From Pseudoalteromonas sp049257235 (GTDB lineage Bacteria; Pseudomonadota; Gammaproteobacteria; Enterobacterales; Alteromonadaceae): a stretch of DNA of 64,000 bases. The number at the start of each line of letters is the position of its first letter. Position 1 is the first letter of the stretch. This document shows, one piece after another, positions 1 to 7,935 of the stretch. The position numbers and the translations under genes were made by a program. Below the pieces are notes generated by a model. It worked only from the letters and a program-made list of their open reading frames with translations. It ran no database searches and was not told the DNA's origin. Location of the stretch: contig NZ_JBMMUF010000002.1 in assembly GCF_049257235.1 (NCBI RefSeq), forward strand, positions 186,001 through 250,000, in the 5' to 3' direction.

Positions 1-479
1 GCATCTGCCAATGTTGGTAAGTCTTCGTTGGTTGCACAAATCAAACGCGTGTCGACTCTCACTGGTGCGCGACCACCTACACGTTCAAATTCACCATATT
101 CTATGACTCGCAAGAGCTTTTCTTGTACGGCTGCAGGGGTGTTAGCAAGCTCATCTAGAAATAACGTACCGCCATCAGCGCGTTCAAAACGGCCTTCATG
201 GCGCTTATTTGCTCCGGTAAATGCGCCACTTTCGTGTCCAAACAGCTCACTTTCTAGGAGATTTTCGTTTAACGCTGCACAGTTAAGGCTGACATAACTT
301 TGGTCCCACCGCGCTGATAGATAATGTAAACGCGCGGCAATGAGTTCTTTACCTGTGCCGCGTTCACCAATAACAAGGACAGGTTTATCCAAGGGGGCGA
401 GCTGCGATACTTGGTCTAAGACAGCCAAAAAGCTATCAGATTGGCCAAGTAAATCATCCTTTTTTCTAAACTGGCTCAT
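1..479 (-). CDS. pspF: PspF, sigma54-dependent activator of the phage shock operon (5' part only)
   Basis: The reverse strand is open from the ATG at 479 to the window edge, giving the first ~159 residues. It starts directly in an AAA+ sigma54-interaction domain with no receiver or sensor domain, as PspF does. Visible motifs are Walker A GERGTGKE (~residues 38-45) and the sigma54-contacting GAFTGA loop preceded by ESELFGHES, then a Walker B-like GGTLFLDE. PspF binds upstream of pspA and drives sigma54 transcription unless held by PspA. The gene is divergent from pspABC, the standard arrangement. The C-terminal HTH lies outside the window, so truncation here is only the window edge. Confidence 0.93.
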   Translation of the reverse strand, partial: MSQFRKKDDLLGQSDSFLAVLDQVSQLAPLDKPVLVIGERGTGKELIAARLHYLSARWDQSYVSLNCAALNENLLESELFGHESGAFTGANKRHEGRFERADGGTLFLDELANTPAAVQEKLLRVIEYGEFERVGGRAPVRVDTRLICATNEDLPTLAD

Positions 480-603
480 TTACACTAACTCTTAGTTATT
501 TTTGCTAAAGCTTAGTGTATTTCATTATATGGCGATTAGAAAGGGGTTTGTGAAAACTAAACTAACTTTATGAAATGTATGGTGTTATTAATTTATTTTA
601 AAG

Positions 604-620
604 TTGGCAAGCAACTTGAT
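604..620 (+). promoter_or_regulatory. sigma54 (-24/-12) promoter of pspABC
   Basis: TTGGCAAGCAACTTGAT matches the sigma54 consensus TTGGCACR-N4-TTGCW except for A at one position of the -24 element and GA in place of the usual GC at -12. It lies 49 bases upstream of the pspA ATG and downstream of the pspF start, where PspF-activated promoters sit. The call rests on motif plus context; the -12 substitution lowers confidence. Confidence 0.6.
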
Positions 621-668
621 ACCACGTAGAGTAGTCAACAGAGACTTAACCAATTGAGGTATAAGATT

Positions 669-1340
669 ATGGGAATTTTTTCACGTTTTGCAGATATCGT
701 TAACTCGAATATCAACGCAATTTTAGACAAGGCTGAAGATCCTGAAAAGATGGTTCGCCTAATTATCCAAGAAATGGAAGACACACTTGTTGAGGTTCGT
801 TCTACGTCAGCAAAAACATTGGCAGAGAAAAAGGACTTAACACGTCGCCTTGATACGCTGTCTGGTCAAGTTGACCAGTGGCAAGAAAAAGCAGAGCTGG
901 CACTGTCAAAAGAGCGTGAAGACTTAGCTCGCGCAGCGTTGATGGAAAAGAGCAAAGCTGTAGAGGCGCAAGCATCACTAGAGCGCGAACTTGAACATGT
1001 AGAAGAACACATTACTAAGTTGCAGCAAGAAATCAGTACATTGCAAGAGAAGCTTCAAGATGCCAAAGCTCGCCAAAAGGCGATAGTGCTGCGTCAGCGC
1101 TCAGTGCAATCACGCTTAGATGTTAAGAAAACGCTTGATGGTAACAAAGTACAAGATGCATTAGACAAATTTGAGCGCTATGAGACTAAGATTGATGGTC
1201 TTGAAGCTCAGGTTGAGTCTTATGAGTTAGGTCAAAAGTCTTTGGCTGACGAAATCGCTCAGTTAGAAAAAGACGAGAAGATTGATGACGAACTGTCTGC
1301 ACTTAAAGCCAAAATGGCTAAAAGCGAGAAAGCAAAATAA
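669..1340 (+). CDS. pspA: PspA, phage shock protein A / IM30 family
   Basis: 223 residues, the usual PspA length (~222). The product is almost entirely predicted coiled coil with the family N-terminus GIFSRFADIVNSNINAILD followed by an EDPEKM motif. PspA binds and inhibits PspF and, when freed by stress, assembles on the inner membrane to limit proton leakage. The ATG at 669 is preferred over an in-frame TTG at 654 because GAGGT at 657-661 is well spaced for it and the protein then begins at the conserved N-terminal amphipathic helix. It heads pspA-pspB-pspC. Confidence 0.96.
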   Translation: MGIFSRFADIVNSNINAILDKAEDPEKMVRLIIQEMEDTLVEVRSTSAKTLAEKKDLTRRLDTLSGQVDQWQEKAELALSKEREDLARAALMEKSKAVEAQASLERELEHVEEHITKLQQEISTLQEKLQDAKARQKAIVLRQRSVQSRLDVKKTLDGNKVQDALDKFERYETKIDGLEAQVESYELGQKSLADEIAQLEKDEKIDDELSALKAKMAKSEKAK

Positions 1341-1428
1341 TAACCTAAACTAATGTGGGTTCGCTCGACAATATGGCGCAGTGCACCCACACTTAATAAT
1401 ACGCCCAGCAACAGGCAGGAGAGGAATA

Positions 1429-1662
1429 ATGTTTGATATCGATATGTTAATGCCACCTATTATTATTTTTATGATTTTCGTGGCGCCTTTATGGCTCATC
1501 CTACACTACCGCAGTAAAAAGCAAGTAAGCCAAGGGTTGAGTGAACATGAACATCGCCAATTAACCGAGCTGTCACATAAAGCTGAAAAAATGGCAGAGC
1601 GCATACGTACACTTGAGACGTTACTTGACCAAGAGTCGCCGCAGTGGAGAAACAAAGTATGA
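1429..1662 (+). CDS. pspB: PspB, membrane phage shock protein
   Basis: 77 residues with one N-terminal membrane helix (~residues 6-25, rich in I/F/L) followed by a charged coiled-coil tail, as in PspB. With PspC it senses inner-membrane stress and recruits PspA away from PspF. The ATG at 1429 follows AGGAGAGG at 1418-1424; an upstream in-frame start at 1381 would add a tail not found in the family. Its stop overlaps the pspC start (ATGA at 1659-1662), indicating translational coupling. Confidence 0.93.
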   Translation: MFDIDMLMPPIIIFMIFVAPLWLILHYRSKKQVSQGLSEHEHRQLTELSHKAEKMAERIRTLETLLDQESPQWRNKV

Positions 1663-2057
1663 GTACCAAACGTGAACTATACCGAGACCCAAAACGCGGT
1701 AAAGTTGCAGGGGTATGTGCAGGCTTAAGTGATTATTTCAATATTGAGCTTTGGCTAGTACGTATCATCTATGTAACAGCAGTCTTGTTAGCCGGTGGAC
1801 CGTTATTTATTGTGGCTTACATTGCAGCATGGTTTATCTTGGATGTGAAACCTGTCGATGAGCGTACCAAAGACGCTGAAAAAGCAGCACATGTTGGTGA
1901 AGTAAAAGCCAAAGTGTGGCAAAAAGGTGAGCCGCCGCGTAAAGCGCTCAAAGAGCTAAAAGATTTTATGGGTGATTTGGATGAGCGTATTCAACGCATG
2001 GAAACCCATGTTACTTCGCCAACGTTTACCGTTAGCAGAGAAATCAACAAACTTTAA
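1659..2057 (+). CDS. pspC: PspC, membrane stress-sensor protein
   Basis: 132 residues. The N-terminal half is a PspC domain (RELYRDPKRGKVAGVCAGL, then a short amphipathic stretch and a hydrophobic segment ~residues 33-65). The C-terminal half is cytoplasmic and charged, with a segment near KALKELKDFMGDLDERIQ that fits the family leucine-zipper-like end. It couples membrane state to PspA/PspF through PspB. Start overlaps the pspB stop by 4 bases. It is the last gene before a hairpin. Confidence 0.94.
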   Translation: MSTKRELYRDPKRGKVAGVCAGLSDYFNIELWLVRIIYVTAVLLAGGPLFIVAYIAAWFILDVKPVDERTKDAEKAAHVGEVKAKVWQKGEPPRKALKELKDFMGDLDERIQRMETHVTSPTFTVSREINKL

Positions 2058-2077
2058 AAACATATCCTGCCTGAGAA

Positions 2078-2106
2078 GATAAGCCAGTTTACTGGCTTAT
2101 CTTGTT
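2078..2106 (+). terminator. hairpin after pspC
   Basis: A perfect 10-bp inverted repeat (GATAAGCCAG, loop TTTA, CTGGCTTATC) begins 21 bases after the pspC stop and is followed by a short T-rich run. It probably separates pspABC transcription partly from ycjX, which has its own ribosome-binding site downstream. Confidence 0.6.
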
Positions 2107-2156
2107 ATATGAGCATACGGTGTTAGCACCACCAACACAGAGCAAAAGGAGTTTCC

Positions 2157-3548
2157 TTGTCGTATTCTCGCCTTGATAAGTTCAAAGACAAAGCCAAGAA
2201 CATCCTAAAACGTACTTTGGACAGTCATATTACGCTTGCTGTCACAGGCCTCTCTGGGAGTGGCAAAACAGCATTTATCAGTGCATTGGTGCACCAGTTA
2301 ACGGAGCAAGCAAATGATAAAAATATGCCGTTTTTTAGGGTAGTGCGAGAAGGAAGACACATTGCCACCACCTTAGTGCCACAAAAAGCATTGAATATCC
2401 CTACTTTTGCCTATCGTCAGGCAATGGATAGCCTCACATCAAAACCTGCGACTTGGCCCGAGTCAACAAAACGAATCAATACCTTACGCCTTGCGATGCG
2501 TTATCGCCCAAATAGAGGCTTGCGCGCGCAACTCGGTGACACGGCCACACTGACAATCGACTTGATAGACTACCCAGGTGAGTGGCTGATGGACTTGACT
2601 ATGCTCAATATGGACTATGCCACATGGAGTAACAAGCAGCTGAACATGCTGCGCTCGCCTGTGCGTAAAGATCATGGCGCAGAGTTTCTTGATGTTTTAG
2701 CACAATTTGATAGCCAAAAAAGCGTCGATGAAACTGAGTTAAAGCAAATAAGCAATACCTATAAACACGCGCTTAGAGCGATTAAACAGCATGCTCATGC
2801 TGCTAATTTACAGCCTGGACGAATGCTTATTCCGGGCGATTTAGAAGGCGCGCCGTTGTTGGCCTTTTTCCCATGCCAAGCACCACAGCTAAAGCAAGAT
2901 AACACTCAGTACGCTCAGCTAGAGGCACGATTTGAAGCCTATAAAGCGCAAGTGGTGAAGCCTTTTTATAAAGAATATTTTTGTCGATTTGACCGTCAAG
3001 TTGTGTTGGTTGATTTACTGCGTGCGTTAAAGTTGGGCCCAGAAATTTTTGCAGAGCAAACTGACGCGATTACCGATCTATTGGCGTTTTTTGAATATGG
3101 AAAAAGTAACTTATTGCGACGTTTATTCAGCCCAAATATCGATAAGCTTTTGTTTGTAGCCAATAAAGCAGATCAAGTCGGAGTGAATTATCATCAAGAC
3201 TTGGCGTTGCTACTTCATGATTTAGTGAAAAGTAAAGCCAATGAACTTACATTCTCGGGTGTTGAGATTGATACCATGGCAATGGCTGCCATTTGCGCAA
3301 CACATAATAAATCGGTGAAAGAAAAAGGCCGAACTTTACATTGCATCTATGGCAAGCCGCTGCATGAAGAAAACTGGTTAACCTATTTACCGCCGCAACC
3401 TCCGCGTTATGCATTGAGTAAAGCCCAGTGGCCAGCACATGGCTTTGACTATCTTGATTTTGCACCTATGCCTAATGAGGATGGCACATTACGCCATATG
3501 CGCTTAGATCATGCCCTAGAGTTTTTAATAGGAGATAAAGTGCGATGA
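2157..3548 (+). CDS. ycjX: YcjX family P-loop protein (DUF463)
   Basis: 463 residues with a Walker A GLSGSGKT at residues 31-38 and a later switch-like segment DLIDYPGEWL, typical of YcjX, a GTPase-like protein of the Psp regulon. It starts with TTG at 2157, preceded by AAAGGAG at 2144-2150; no ATG is better placed. The stop overlaps the ycjF start by 4 bases. Linkage to pspABC and ycjF is conserved across gammaproteobacteria, which supports a stress role. The biochemical function is not established; GTP binding is inferred from the family. Confidence 0.92.
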   Translation: MSYSRLDKFKDKAKNILKRTLDSHITLAVTGLSGSGKTAFISALVHQLTEQANDKNMPFFRVVREGRHIATTLVPQKALNIPTFAYRQAMDSLTSKPATWPESTKRINTLRLAMRYRPNRGLRAQLGDTATLTIDLIDYPGEWLMDLTMLNMDYATWSNKQLNMLRSPVRKDHGAEFLDVLAQFDSQKSVDETELKQISNTYKHALRAIKQHAHAANLQPGRMLIPGDLEGAPLLAFFPCQAPQLKQDNTQYAQLEARFEAYKAQVVKPFYKEYFCRFDRQVVLVDLLRALKLGPEIFAEQTDAITDLLAFFEYGKSNLLRRLFSPNIDKLLFVANKADQVGVNYHQDLALLLHDLVKSKANELTFSGVEIDTMAMAAICATHNKSVKEKGRTLHCIYGKPLHEENWLTYLPPQPPRYALSKAQWPAHGFDYLDFAPMPNEDGTLRHMRLDHALEFLIGDKVR

Positions 3549-4579
3549 GTGACGAAGTAAAGCTCTGTGCGGGGCGGCGTTTTGATGAACATGCTCCTGA
3601 GCAGGTCAAAGAAGCGCTTATGCAATCGCAAATCGTAGCGCGCGGTGAACAAACGGATGCGTCAGACTCCCAAGAGCAACTGTTTGAGCAAGAAGGTGAG
3701 ATTGAACAGGCCTTATCACATGATTTAGGCGCACATAAGCGCTCTTTGATGAAACGTTTATTCTTTGTTTTACTCACTGTTCTCGTCCTCGTCGAAACAG
3801 TGCTCAGTATCATGGCTGGTTTTGCGACAGCATGGTGGCTTGGTGCGCTCTACAGCACGGTTGTTGCGTTGGGTGTTGGCTTGATTGGCAAGCTCGTGTG
3901 GCGAGAGTTCATTAACTTAAAGCGCTTAAAGGTCAATCAGCATCATCAACAGCAAGCGGAGCGTTTGCTGCAAAGTGAACAAATCGGTCAAGCCTTGCCA
4001 TGGCTAGAAAGTGTTAATCGCATACAAACACATCCTGAGTTTAGTACCTTTAAAGCGCGTATTGGCGAGCACCTTAGCGACAAAGAAGTGATGGTGTTAT
4101 ACCGCGATACCTTGTTGGTGAGTCAAGACGAGCAGGCAAAAAAAATCATCAATCGCTACGCTGCAGAGTCGGCGGTGCTCGTCACTGTGAGTCCTCTGGC
4201 GGTGGTCGATATGCTCGCGGTGTTATGGCGTGGACTTAAGCTGGTGGACACGCTTGCCAATAATTATGGTTTGGCCCTAGGTTATATGAGCCGTGTGCGT
4301 TTGTATCGCAGCCTAGTCAAACAAATGTTGTTTGTCGGCTCCACCGAGTTACTCGCAGATATGGCCGCAACGGCGTTTGGTTCAAAGTTACTAAGTGTAC
4401 TTTCTACTCGTGCAGCGCAAGGTCTCAGCGCAGGTGTATTAACCGCGCGCATTGGTTATAAAGCCATGGAATTATGCCGACCATTGCCCAAGTTGGAACA
4501 CAAACCATCTTTGCTCAGTGCGACAGCGAAGCGTTTAGCCAGTCGTCTATCACGCATGGATAAACGAGATGACGAATAA
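3545..4579 (+). CDS. ycjF: YcjF family inner-membrane protein (TIGR01620/DUF697)
   Basis: 344 residues. After a charged N-terminal ~65 residues come two membrane helices (~71-91 and ~96-118), then a soluble stretch and the conserved DUF697 region near residues 205-300 (KKIINRYAAESAVLVTVSPL and following). It is translationally coupled to ycjX through ATGA at 3545-3548 and is the last gene of the extended psp unit; a strong hairpin follows directly. Role unknown beyond association with envelope stress. Confidence 0.9.
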   Translation: MSDEVKLCAGRRFDEHAPEQVKEALMQSQIVARGEQTDASDSQEQLFEQEGEIEQALSHDLGAHKRSLMKRLFFVLLTVLVLVETVLSIMAGFATAWWLGALYSTVVALGVGLIGKLVWREFINLKRLKVNQHHQQQAERLLQSEQIGQALPWLESVNRIQTHPEFSTFKARIGEHLSDKEVMVLYRDTLLVSQDEQAKKIINRYAAESAVLVTVSPLAVVDMLAVLWRGLKLVDTLANNYGLALGYMSRVRLYRSLVKQMLFVGSTELLADMAATAFGSKLLSVLSTRAAQGLSAGVLTARIGYKAMELCRPLPKLEHKPSLLSATAKRLASRLSRMDKRDDE

Positions 4580-4601
4580 GCGTCAACAAAGGTTGACGCT
4601 T
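4578..4601 (+). terminator. hairpin overlapping the ycjF stop
   Basis: Perfect inverted repeat AAGCGTCAAC / GTTGACGCTT with a 4-base loop, beginning within the ycjF stop codon. There is no long T-run. A second smaller inverted repeat (CTAGCCG / CGGCTAG at 4625-4644) follows. Confidence 0.55.
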
Positions 4602-4700
4602 GAGCGACACTAATCAAATTTTTACTAGCCGTCCAAGCGGCTAGCGTGCTTGTTATTTGGTCAGCGCAGCCACTATGTTAAAAGAAAAAACGGTGGCAAT

Positions 4701-5885
4701 ATGAAAAAACACACACTCTCAGATAAAACCCTGTGTATTCACAATGAGCAGGGAAGAGTCGATCCGCATCGTGCGCTAGCGGCGCCACTTTATCAAACAT
4801 CAACCTTTATTTTTGACAATGCTGCCCAAGGCGCTGCACGTTTTGCCGGTGAAGAAGCTGGATACATATATTCTCGCCTTGGTAACCCCACAGTGCGAGA
4901 ACTAGAGCAACGCTTAGCTGCGCTGGAGCACACCGAAGATGCAGCTGCCTGTGCTACAGGAATGGGCGCTGTTTCGGCAGCAACGATGAGTTTTTTAAGC
5001 GCAGGAGATCATCTTATCGCCTCTAGTACGGTTTATGGCTGTACGTACGCATTGTTTAGTCACTTATTTGCGCGCTTTGGCATTGAAGTCACCTTTGTTG
5101 ATTTTACCGACATTGACGCTATACACGCTGCTCGCAAGCCAAACACCAAAATGGTGTTTGTAGAAACCCCCGCTAACCCAAATATGCAGGTGTATGACTT
5201 AAAAGCGATTTGTTCGTTTGCAAAACAGCACAAGCTTATTAGCGTAGTCGACAACACCTTCTTAACACCGATCCTGCAAAAGCCGGTTGAGCTTGGTGCA
5301 GATCTCGTTGTGCATAGCGCTACAAAGTATTTAAACGGTCACGGTGATGTGGTCGCGGGCTTGGTATGCGGCTCAAGCGAGCATATTGATACGATAAAAT
5401 ACACTGTGCTCAAAGATATTGGCGCGACGATGAGCCCATTTGATGCCTGGCTCATTTTGCGTGGTTTGAAAACCTTGGCGGTGAGAATGAAGGCGCATTG
5501 TGAAGGCGCGCATGCTGTAGCGAAGTACTTGGCAAATCACGATAAGGTAGAGAAAGTTTACTATCCCGGTCTTGAAAGTGACCCAGGCTACGCATTGATA
5601 GGTGAGCAAATGCAAGATGCTGGTGGCGTTATCGCGTTTGAACTTAAAGCGTCATTACACAGCACAGAGCACTTTATCAACAGCCTTGAATTGTGCACTT
5701 TGGCCGTGAGTTTGGGAGATACTGAAACGCTTATTCAGCATCCAGCATCAATGACTCACTCAACCTATGAACCTGAGCAGCGTCGGGCTGCGGGGATCAG
5801 TGACGGACTTGTACGAATCTCCATTGGTCTTGAAGATGTTAATGAAATCATTGCCGATTTAGATGCGGGCCTAGCGAAGATTTAA
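4701..5885 (+). CDS. megL: methionine gamma-lyase (PLP-dependent)
   Basis: 394 residues, close to known methionine gamma-lyases (~398). It belongs to the Cys/Met metabolism PLP family: Schiff-base lysine K209 in SATKYLNGHGD, and the substrate-site cysteine C114 in VYGCT that distinguishes methionine gamma-lyase from cystathionine gamma-synthase and beta-lyase. ETPANPNMQVYDL and the C-terminal HPASMTHS also match. It would cleave methionine to methanethiol, 2-oxobutyrate and ammonia in the cytoplasm. The ATG at 4701 is chosen because the upstream in-frame start at 4650 adds a non-family tail. It is monocistronic with its own terminator. Activity on homocysteine or cystathionine cannot be excluded. 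Confidence 0.88.
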   Translation: MKKHTLSDKTLCIHNEQGRVDPHRALAAPLYQTSTFIFDNAAQGAARFAGEEAGYIYSRLGNPTVRELEQRLAALEHTEDAAACATGMGAVSAATMSFLSAGDHLIASSTVYGCTYALFSHLFARFGIEVTFVDFTDIDAIHAARKPNTKMVFVETPANPNMQVYDLKAICSFAKQHKLISVVDNTFLTPILQKPVELGADLVVHSATKYLNGHGDVVAGLVCGSSEHIDTIKYTVLKDIGATMSPFDAWLILRGLKTLAVRMKAHCEGAHAVAKYLANHDKVEKVYYPGLESDPGYALIGEQMQDAGGVIAFELKASLHSTEHFINSLELCTLAVSLGDTETLIQHPASMTHSTYEPEQRRAAGISDGLVRISIGLEDVNEIIADLDAGLAKI

Positions 5886-5910
5886 AAATATTGTAAATAT
5901 AAAATTACAC

Positions 5911-5937
5911 AAAGGTGCCTTGTAGGCGCCTTTTTAT
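5911..5937 (+). terminator. intrinsic terminator of megL
   Basis: Stem AAAGGTGCC / GGCGCCTTT (one G-T pair) with a 5-base loop, continuing into a T-run, 25 bases after the megL stop. Confidence 0.85.
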
Positions 5938-6118
5938 TTGGTGTGTAAATTAAGGTGTTTTTAGGTGGAGCTTAAAGTTTACGTTTTTGTGATTGGTGTG
6001 CGGTCCGATATCAGGGATGTGTATTACAAACTTTCTCACTTTTACTTAGTATTTGGTTAACACACAGTTGAGGGGAAGTAAGCGCTGTAGAGTTTGCTTC
6101 TCGGATGTAAAGGTAGTT

Positions 6119-6916
6119 ATGGCTAAATCAAGTAAATACGTCTCTAGGACGCCAGATGAAAATGGCATCATTCACTGGAGCGAAGAAGAAAATAAAATTT
6201 GGTCCGAGTTGGTTGAGCGCCAATTAGCGTGCATTGAAGGCAAAGCCTGTAATGAATACATGGAAGGTCTAGAGAAAATCAACCTTCCGCATGATCGCAT
6301 TCCGCAATTGCATGAGCTAAATGAAGTGCTCGAGCGTGAAACAGGTTGGCAGGTAGCACCAGTGCCTGCGCTTATCGATTTTGACGAGTTCTTCCGTTTG
6401 CTCGCAAACAAACAGTTTCCTGTGGCGACATTTATTCGCTCGCGCGACGAGTTTGATTATCTGCAAGAGCCAGATATTTTCCACGAAATCTTTGGCCACT
6501 GTGCGATGCTGACCAACCCAGATTTTGCAGAGTTCACGCACAAGTACGGGCAACTTGGCTACGCGGCAGATAAGAAAGACCGCGTATATCTTGCTCGTCT
6601 GTATTGGTTTACCGTTGAGTTTGGTTTGATGCAAACGGAAGATGGCTTGCGTATTTACGGCGGCGGTATTCTATCGAGCCCAGGTGAAACGCAGTACGTC
6701 TACACTGACGAGCCAGAGATCAACCCAATAAACGTGCTAGATGTGCTGCGAACTCCGTATCGCATTGATATCATGCAGCCTGTGTATTACACCATCAACT
6801 CAATCCATGATTTGTTTGATATCTCGCAAATGGATGTGATGGCGTTAGTTGCACAAGCAAAAGAGTTAGGCTTATTTGAGCCAAAATTTCCCCCTAAAGA
6901 AAAATTAGCTAGTTAA
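6119..6916 (+). CDS. phhA: phenylalanine 4-monooxygenase
   Basis: 265 residues, the size of single-domain bacterial phenylalanine hydroxylases. The non-heme iron ligands are visible as H122 and H127 in FHEIFGH and E167 in TVEFGL. It converts L-phenylalanine to tyrosine using tetrahydropterin and O2. The ATG at 6119 follows AAAGGT at 6109-6114; an in-frame start at 6053 would add 22 non-conserved residues. phhB, which regenerates the pterin cofactor, starts 9 bases after the stop, so the two form an operon. Confidence 0.95.
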   Translation: MAKSSKYVSRTPDENGIIHWSEEENKIWSELVERQLACIEGKACNEYMEGLEKINLPHDRIPQLHELNEVLERETGWQVAPVPALIDFDEFFRLLANKQFPVATFIRSRDEFDYLQEPDIFHEIFGHCAMLTNPDFAEFTHKYGQLGYAADKKDRVYLARLYWFTVEFGLMQTEDGLRIYGGGILSSPGETQYVYTDEPEINPINVLDVLRTPYRIDIMQPVYYTINSIHDLFDISQMDVMALVAQAKELGLFEPKFPPKEKLAS

Positions 6917-6925
6917 GGATTGTAA

Positions 6926-7270
6926 ATGTCTGAGTTAAGCGCACAAAAATGTGAAGCGTGTCGTGCGGATGCGCCTAAGGTGTCAGATGAAGAGTTGGCG
7001 GTATTGATCCGTGATATCCCTGAATGGGTGCCTGAAGTACGTGATGGCATTATGCAACTTGAGCGTGTTTTTAAATTCAAAAACTTCAAGCAAGCACTTG
7101 AGTTCACCAACCTTGTGGGTGCAATGGCTGAAGAAGAAGGCCATCACCCAGGTTTACTAACAGAGTGGGGCAAGGTGACAGTGACTTGGTGGTCGCATTC
7201 TATTAAAGGTTTGCACAAAAATGACTTTATTTGTGCAGCTAAAACAGACACTGTTTTTTCTAGCCTTTAA
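6926..7270 (+). CDS. phhB: pterin-4a-carbinolamine dehydratase
   Basis: 114 residues. The active-site signature EEGHHPGLLTEWGKVTVTWW, then the downstream histidine and aspartate, matches the PCD/DCoH family. It dehydrates the 4a-hydroxypterin formed by PhhA so that the cofactor can be reduced again. It is cotranscribed with phhA and followed by a terminator. The family may also support molybdopterin or aromatic metabolism, but the pairing with phhA makes the assigned role the likely one. Confidence 0.94.
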   Translation: MSELSAQKCEACRADAPKVSDEELAVLIRDIPEWVPEVRDGIMQLERVFKFKNFKQALEFTNLVGAMAEEEGHHPGLLTEWGKVTVTWWSHSIKGLHKNDFICAAKTDTVFSSL

Positions 7271-7293
7271 GCATTGATTTACCCATTATTTGA

Positions 7294-7319
7294 GCCACCG
7301 TTAGCGGTGGCTTTTTTGT
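7294..7319 (+). terminator. intrinsic terminator of phhAB
   Basis: Stem GCCACCG / CGGTGGC with loop TTAG followed by TTTTTTGTT, 24 bases after the phhB stop. Confidence 0.9.
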
Positions 7320-7344
7320 TGTGGGTTCATTGTTTTGCACAAGT

Positions 7345-7353
7345 TGCTATAAT
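7345..7353 (+). promoter_or_regulatory. extended -10 promoter of apt-dnaX
   Basis: TGCTATAAT is a perfect extended -10 (TGN-TATAAT). No good -35 is present at 16-18 bp, which extended -10 promoters tolerate. Transcription would start near 7360, leaving a leader of about 28 bases before the apt start at 7388. Confidence 0.65.
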
Positions 7354-7387
7354 GCAGCGCTGATAACATTAAATTATGAAAAGAAAT

Positions 7388-7933
7388 ATGAGCGCTGCAG
7401 ATCTAGACTACATCAAGCAATCAATCGCTACAGTTCCAGATTACCCAAAACCTGGGATCATGTTCCGTGACGTAACGTCACTTCTAGCCGACCCTAAAGC
7501 ACTAAAACTGACTATTGACCATATGGTGAGTCGTTACCAAGACCAAGGTTTTACTAAAATCATTGGCACTGAATCTCGAGGATTCATTTTTGGTGCGCCG
7601 CTTGCGTATGTGCTGGGTGTACCTTTTATTCCAGTGCGAAAGCCGGGTAAATTACCGCGCGAGGTCATTGCACAAAGCTACCAGTTAGAATATGGTGAAG
7701 ATATCCTTGAGTTGCATGTTGATGCCATTGTCCCTGGCGATAAGGTATTGTTAGTTGACGATTTATTAGCAACAGGTGGCACCATTGAAGCAACTGCAAA
7801 GCTGGTTGCAAAATTGGGTGGTCAAGCAACACATGCTGCGTTCGTTGTTTCTTTACCTGATTTGGGCGGTGAGCAACGTGTGCGCCAACAAGGAATTGAC
7901 GTTTATAAACTAGTCGAATTCGAAGGCGAATAA
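7388..7933 (+). CDS. apt: adenine phosphoribosyltransferase
   Basis: 181 residues, the usual Apt size. The PRPP-binding motif VLLVDDLLATGGT and the Apt N-terminus VPDYPKPGIMFRDVTSLL are present. It salvages adenine to AMP using PRPP in the cytoplasm. Two ATGs are possible (7376 and 7388). The second is chosen because it matches the family N-terminus; neither has a strong ribosome-binding site. The stop is 2 bases before dnaX, whose ribosome-binding site lies inside the apt end, so apt-dnaX are cotranscribed, as in E. coli. Confidence 0.95.
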   Translation: MSAADLDYIKQSIATVPDYPKPGIMFRDVTSLLADPKALKLTIDHMVSRYQDQGFTKIIGTESRGFIFGAPLAYVLGVPFIPVRKPGKLPREVIAQSYQLEYGEDILELHVDAIVPGDKVLLVDDLLATGGTIEATAKLVAKLGGQATHAAFVVSLPDLGGEQRVRQQGIDVYKLVEFEGE

Positions 7934-7935
7934 GC

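Noticed and set aside
28..297. Forward ORF of 89 codons at the window start
   Set aside because: It is antisense to the PspF AAA+ domain, which has clear Walker A and GAFTGA motifs on the reverse strand.
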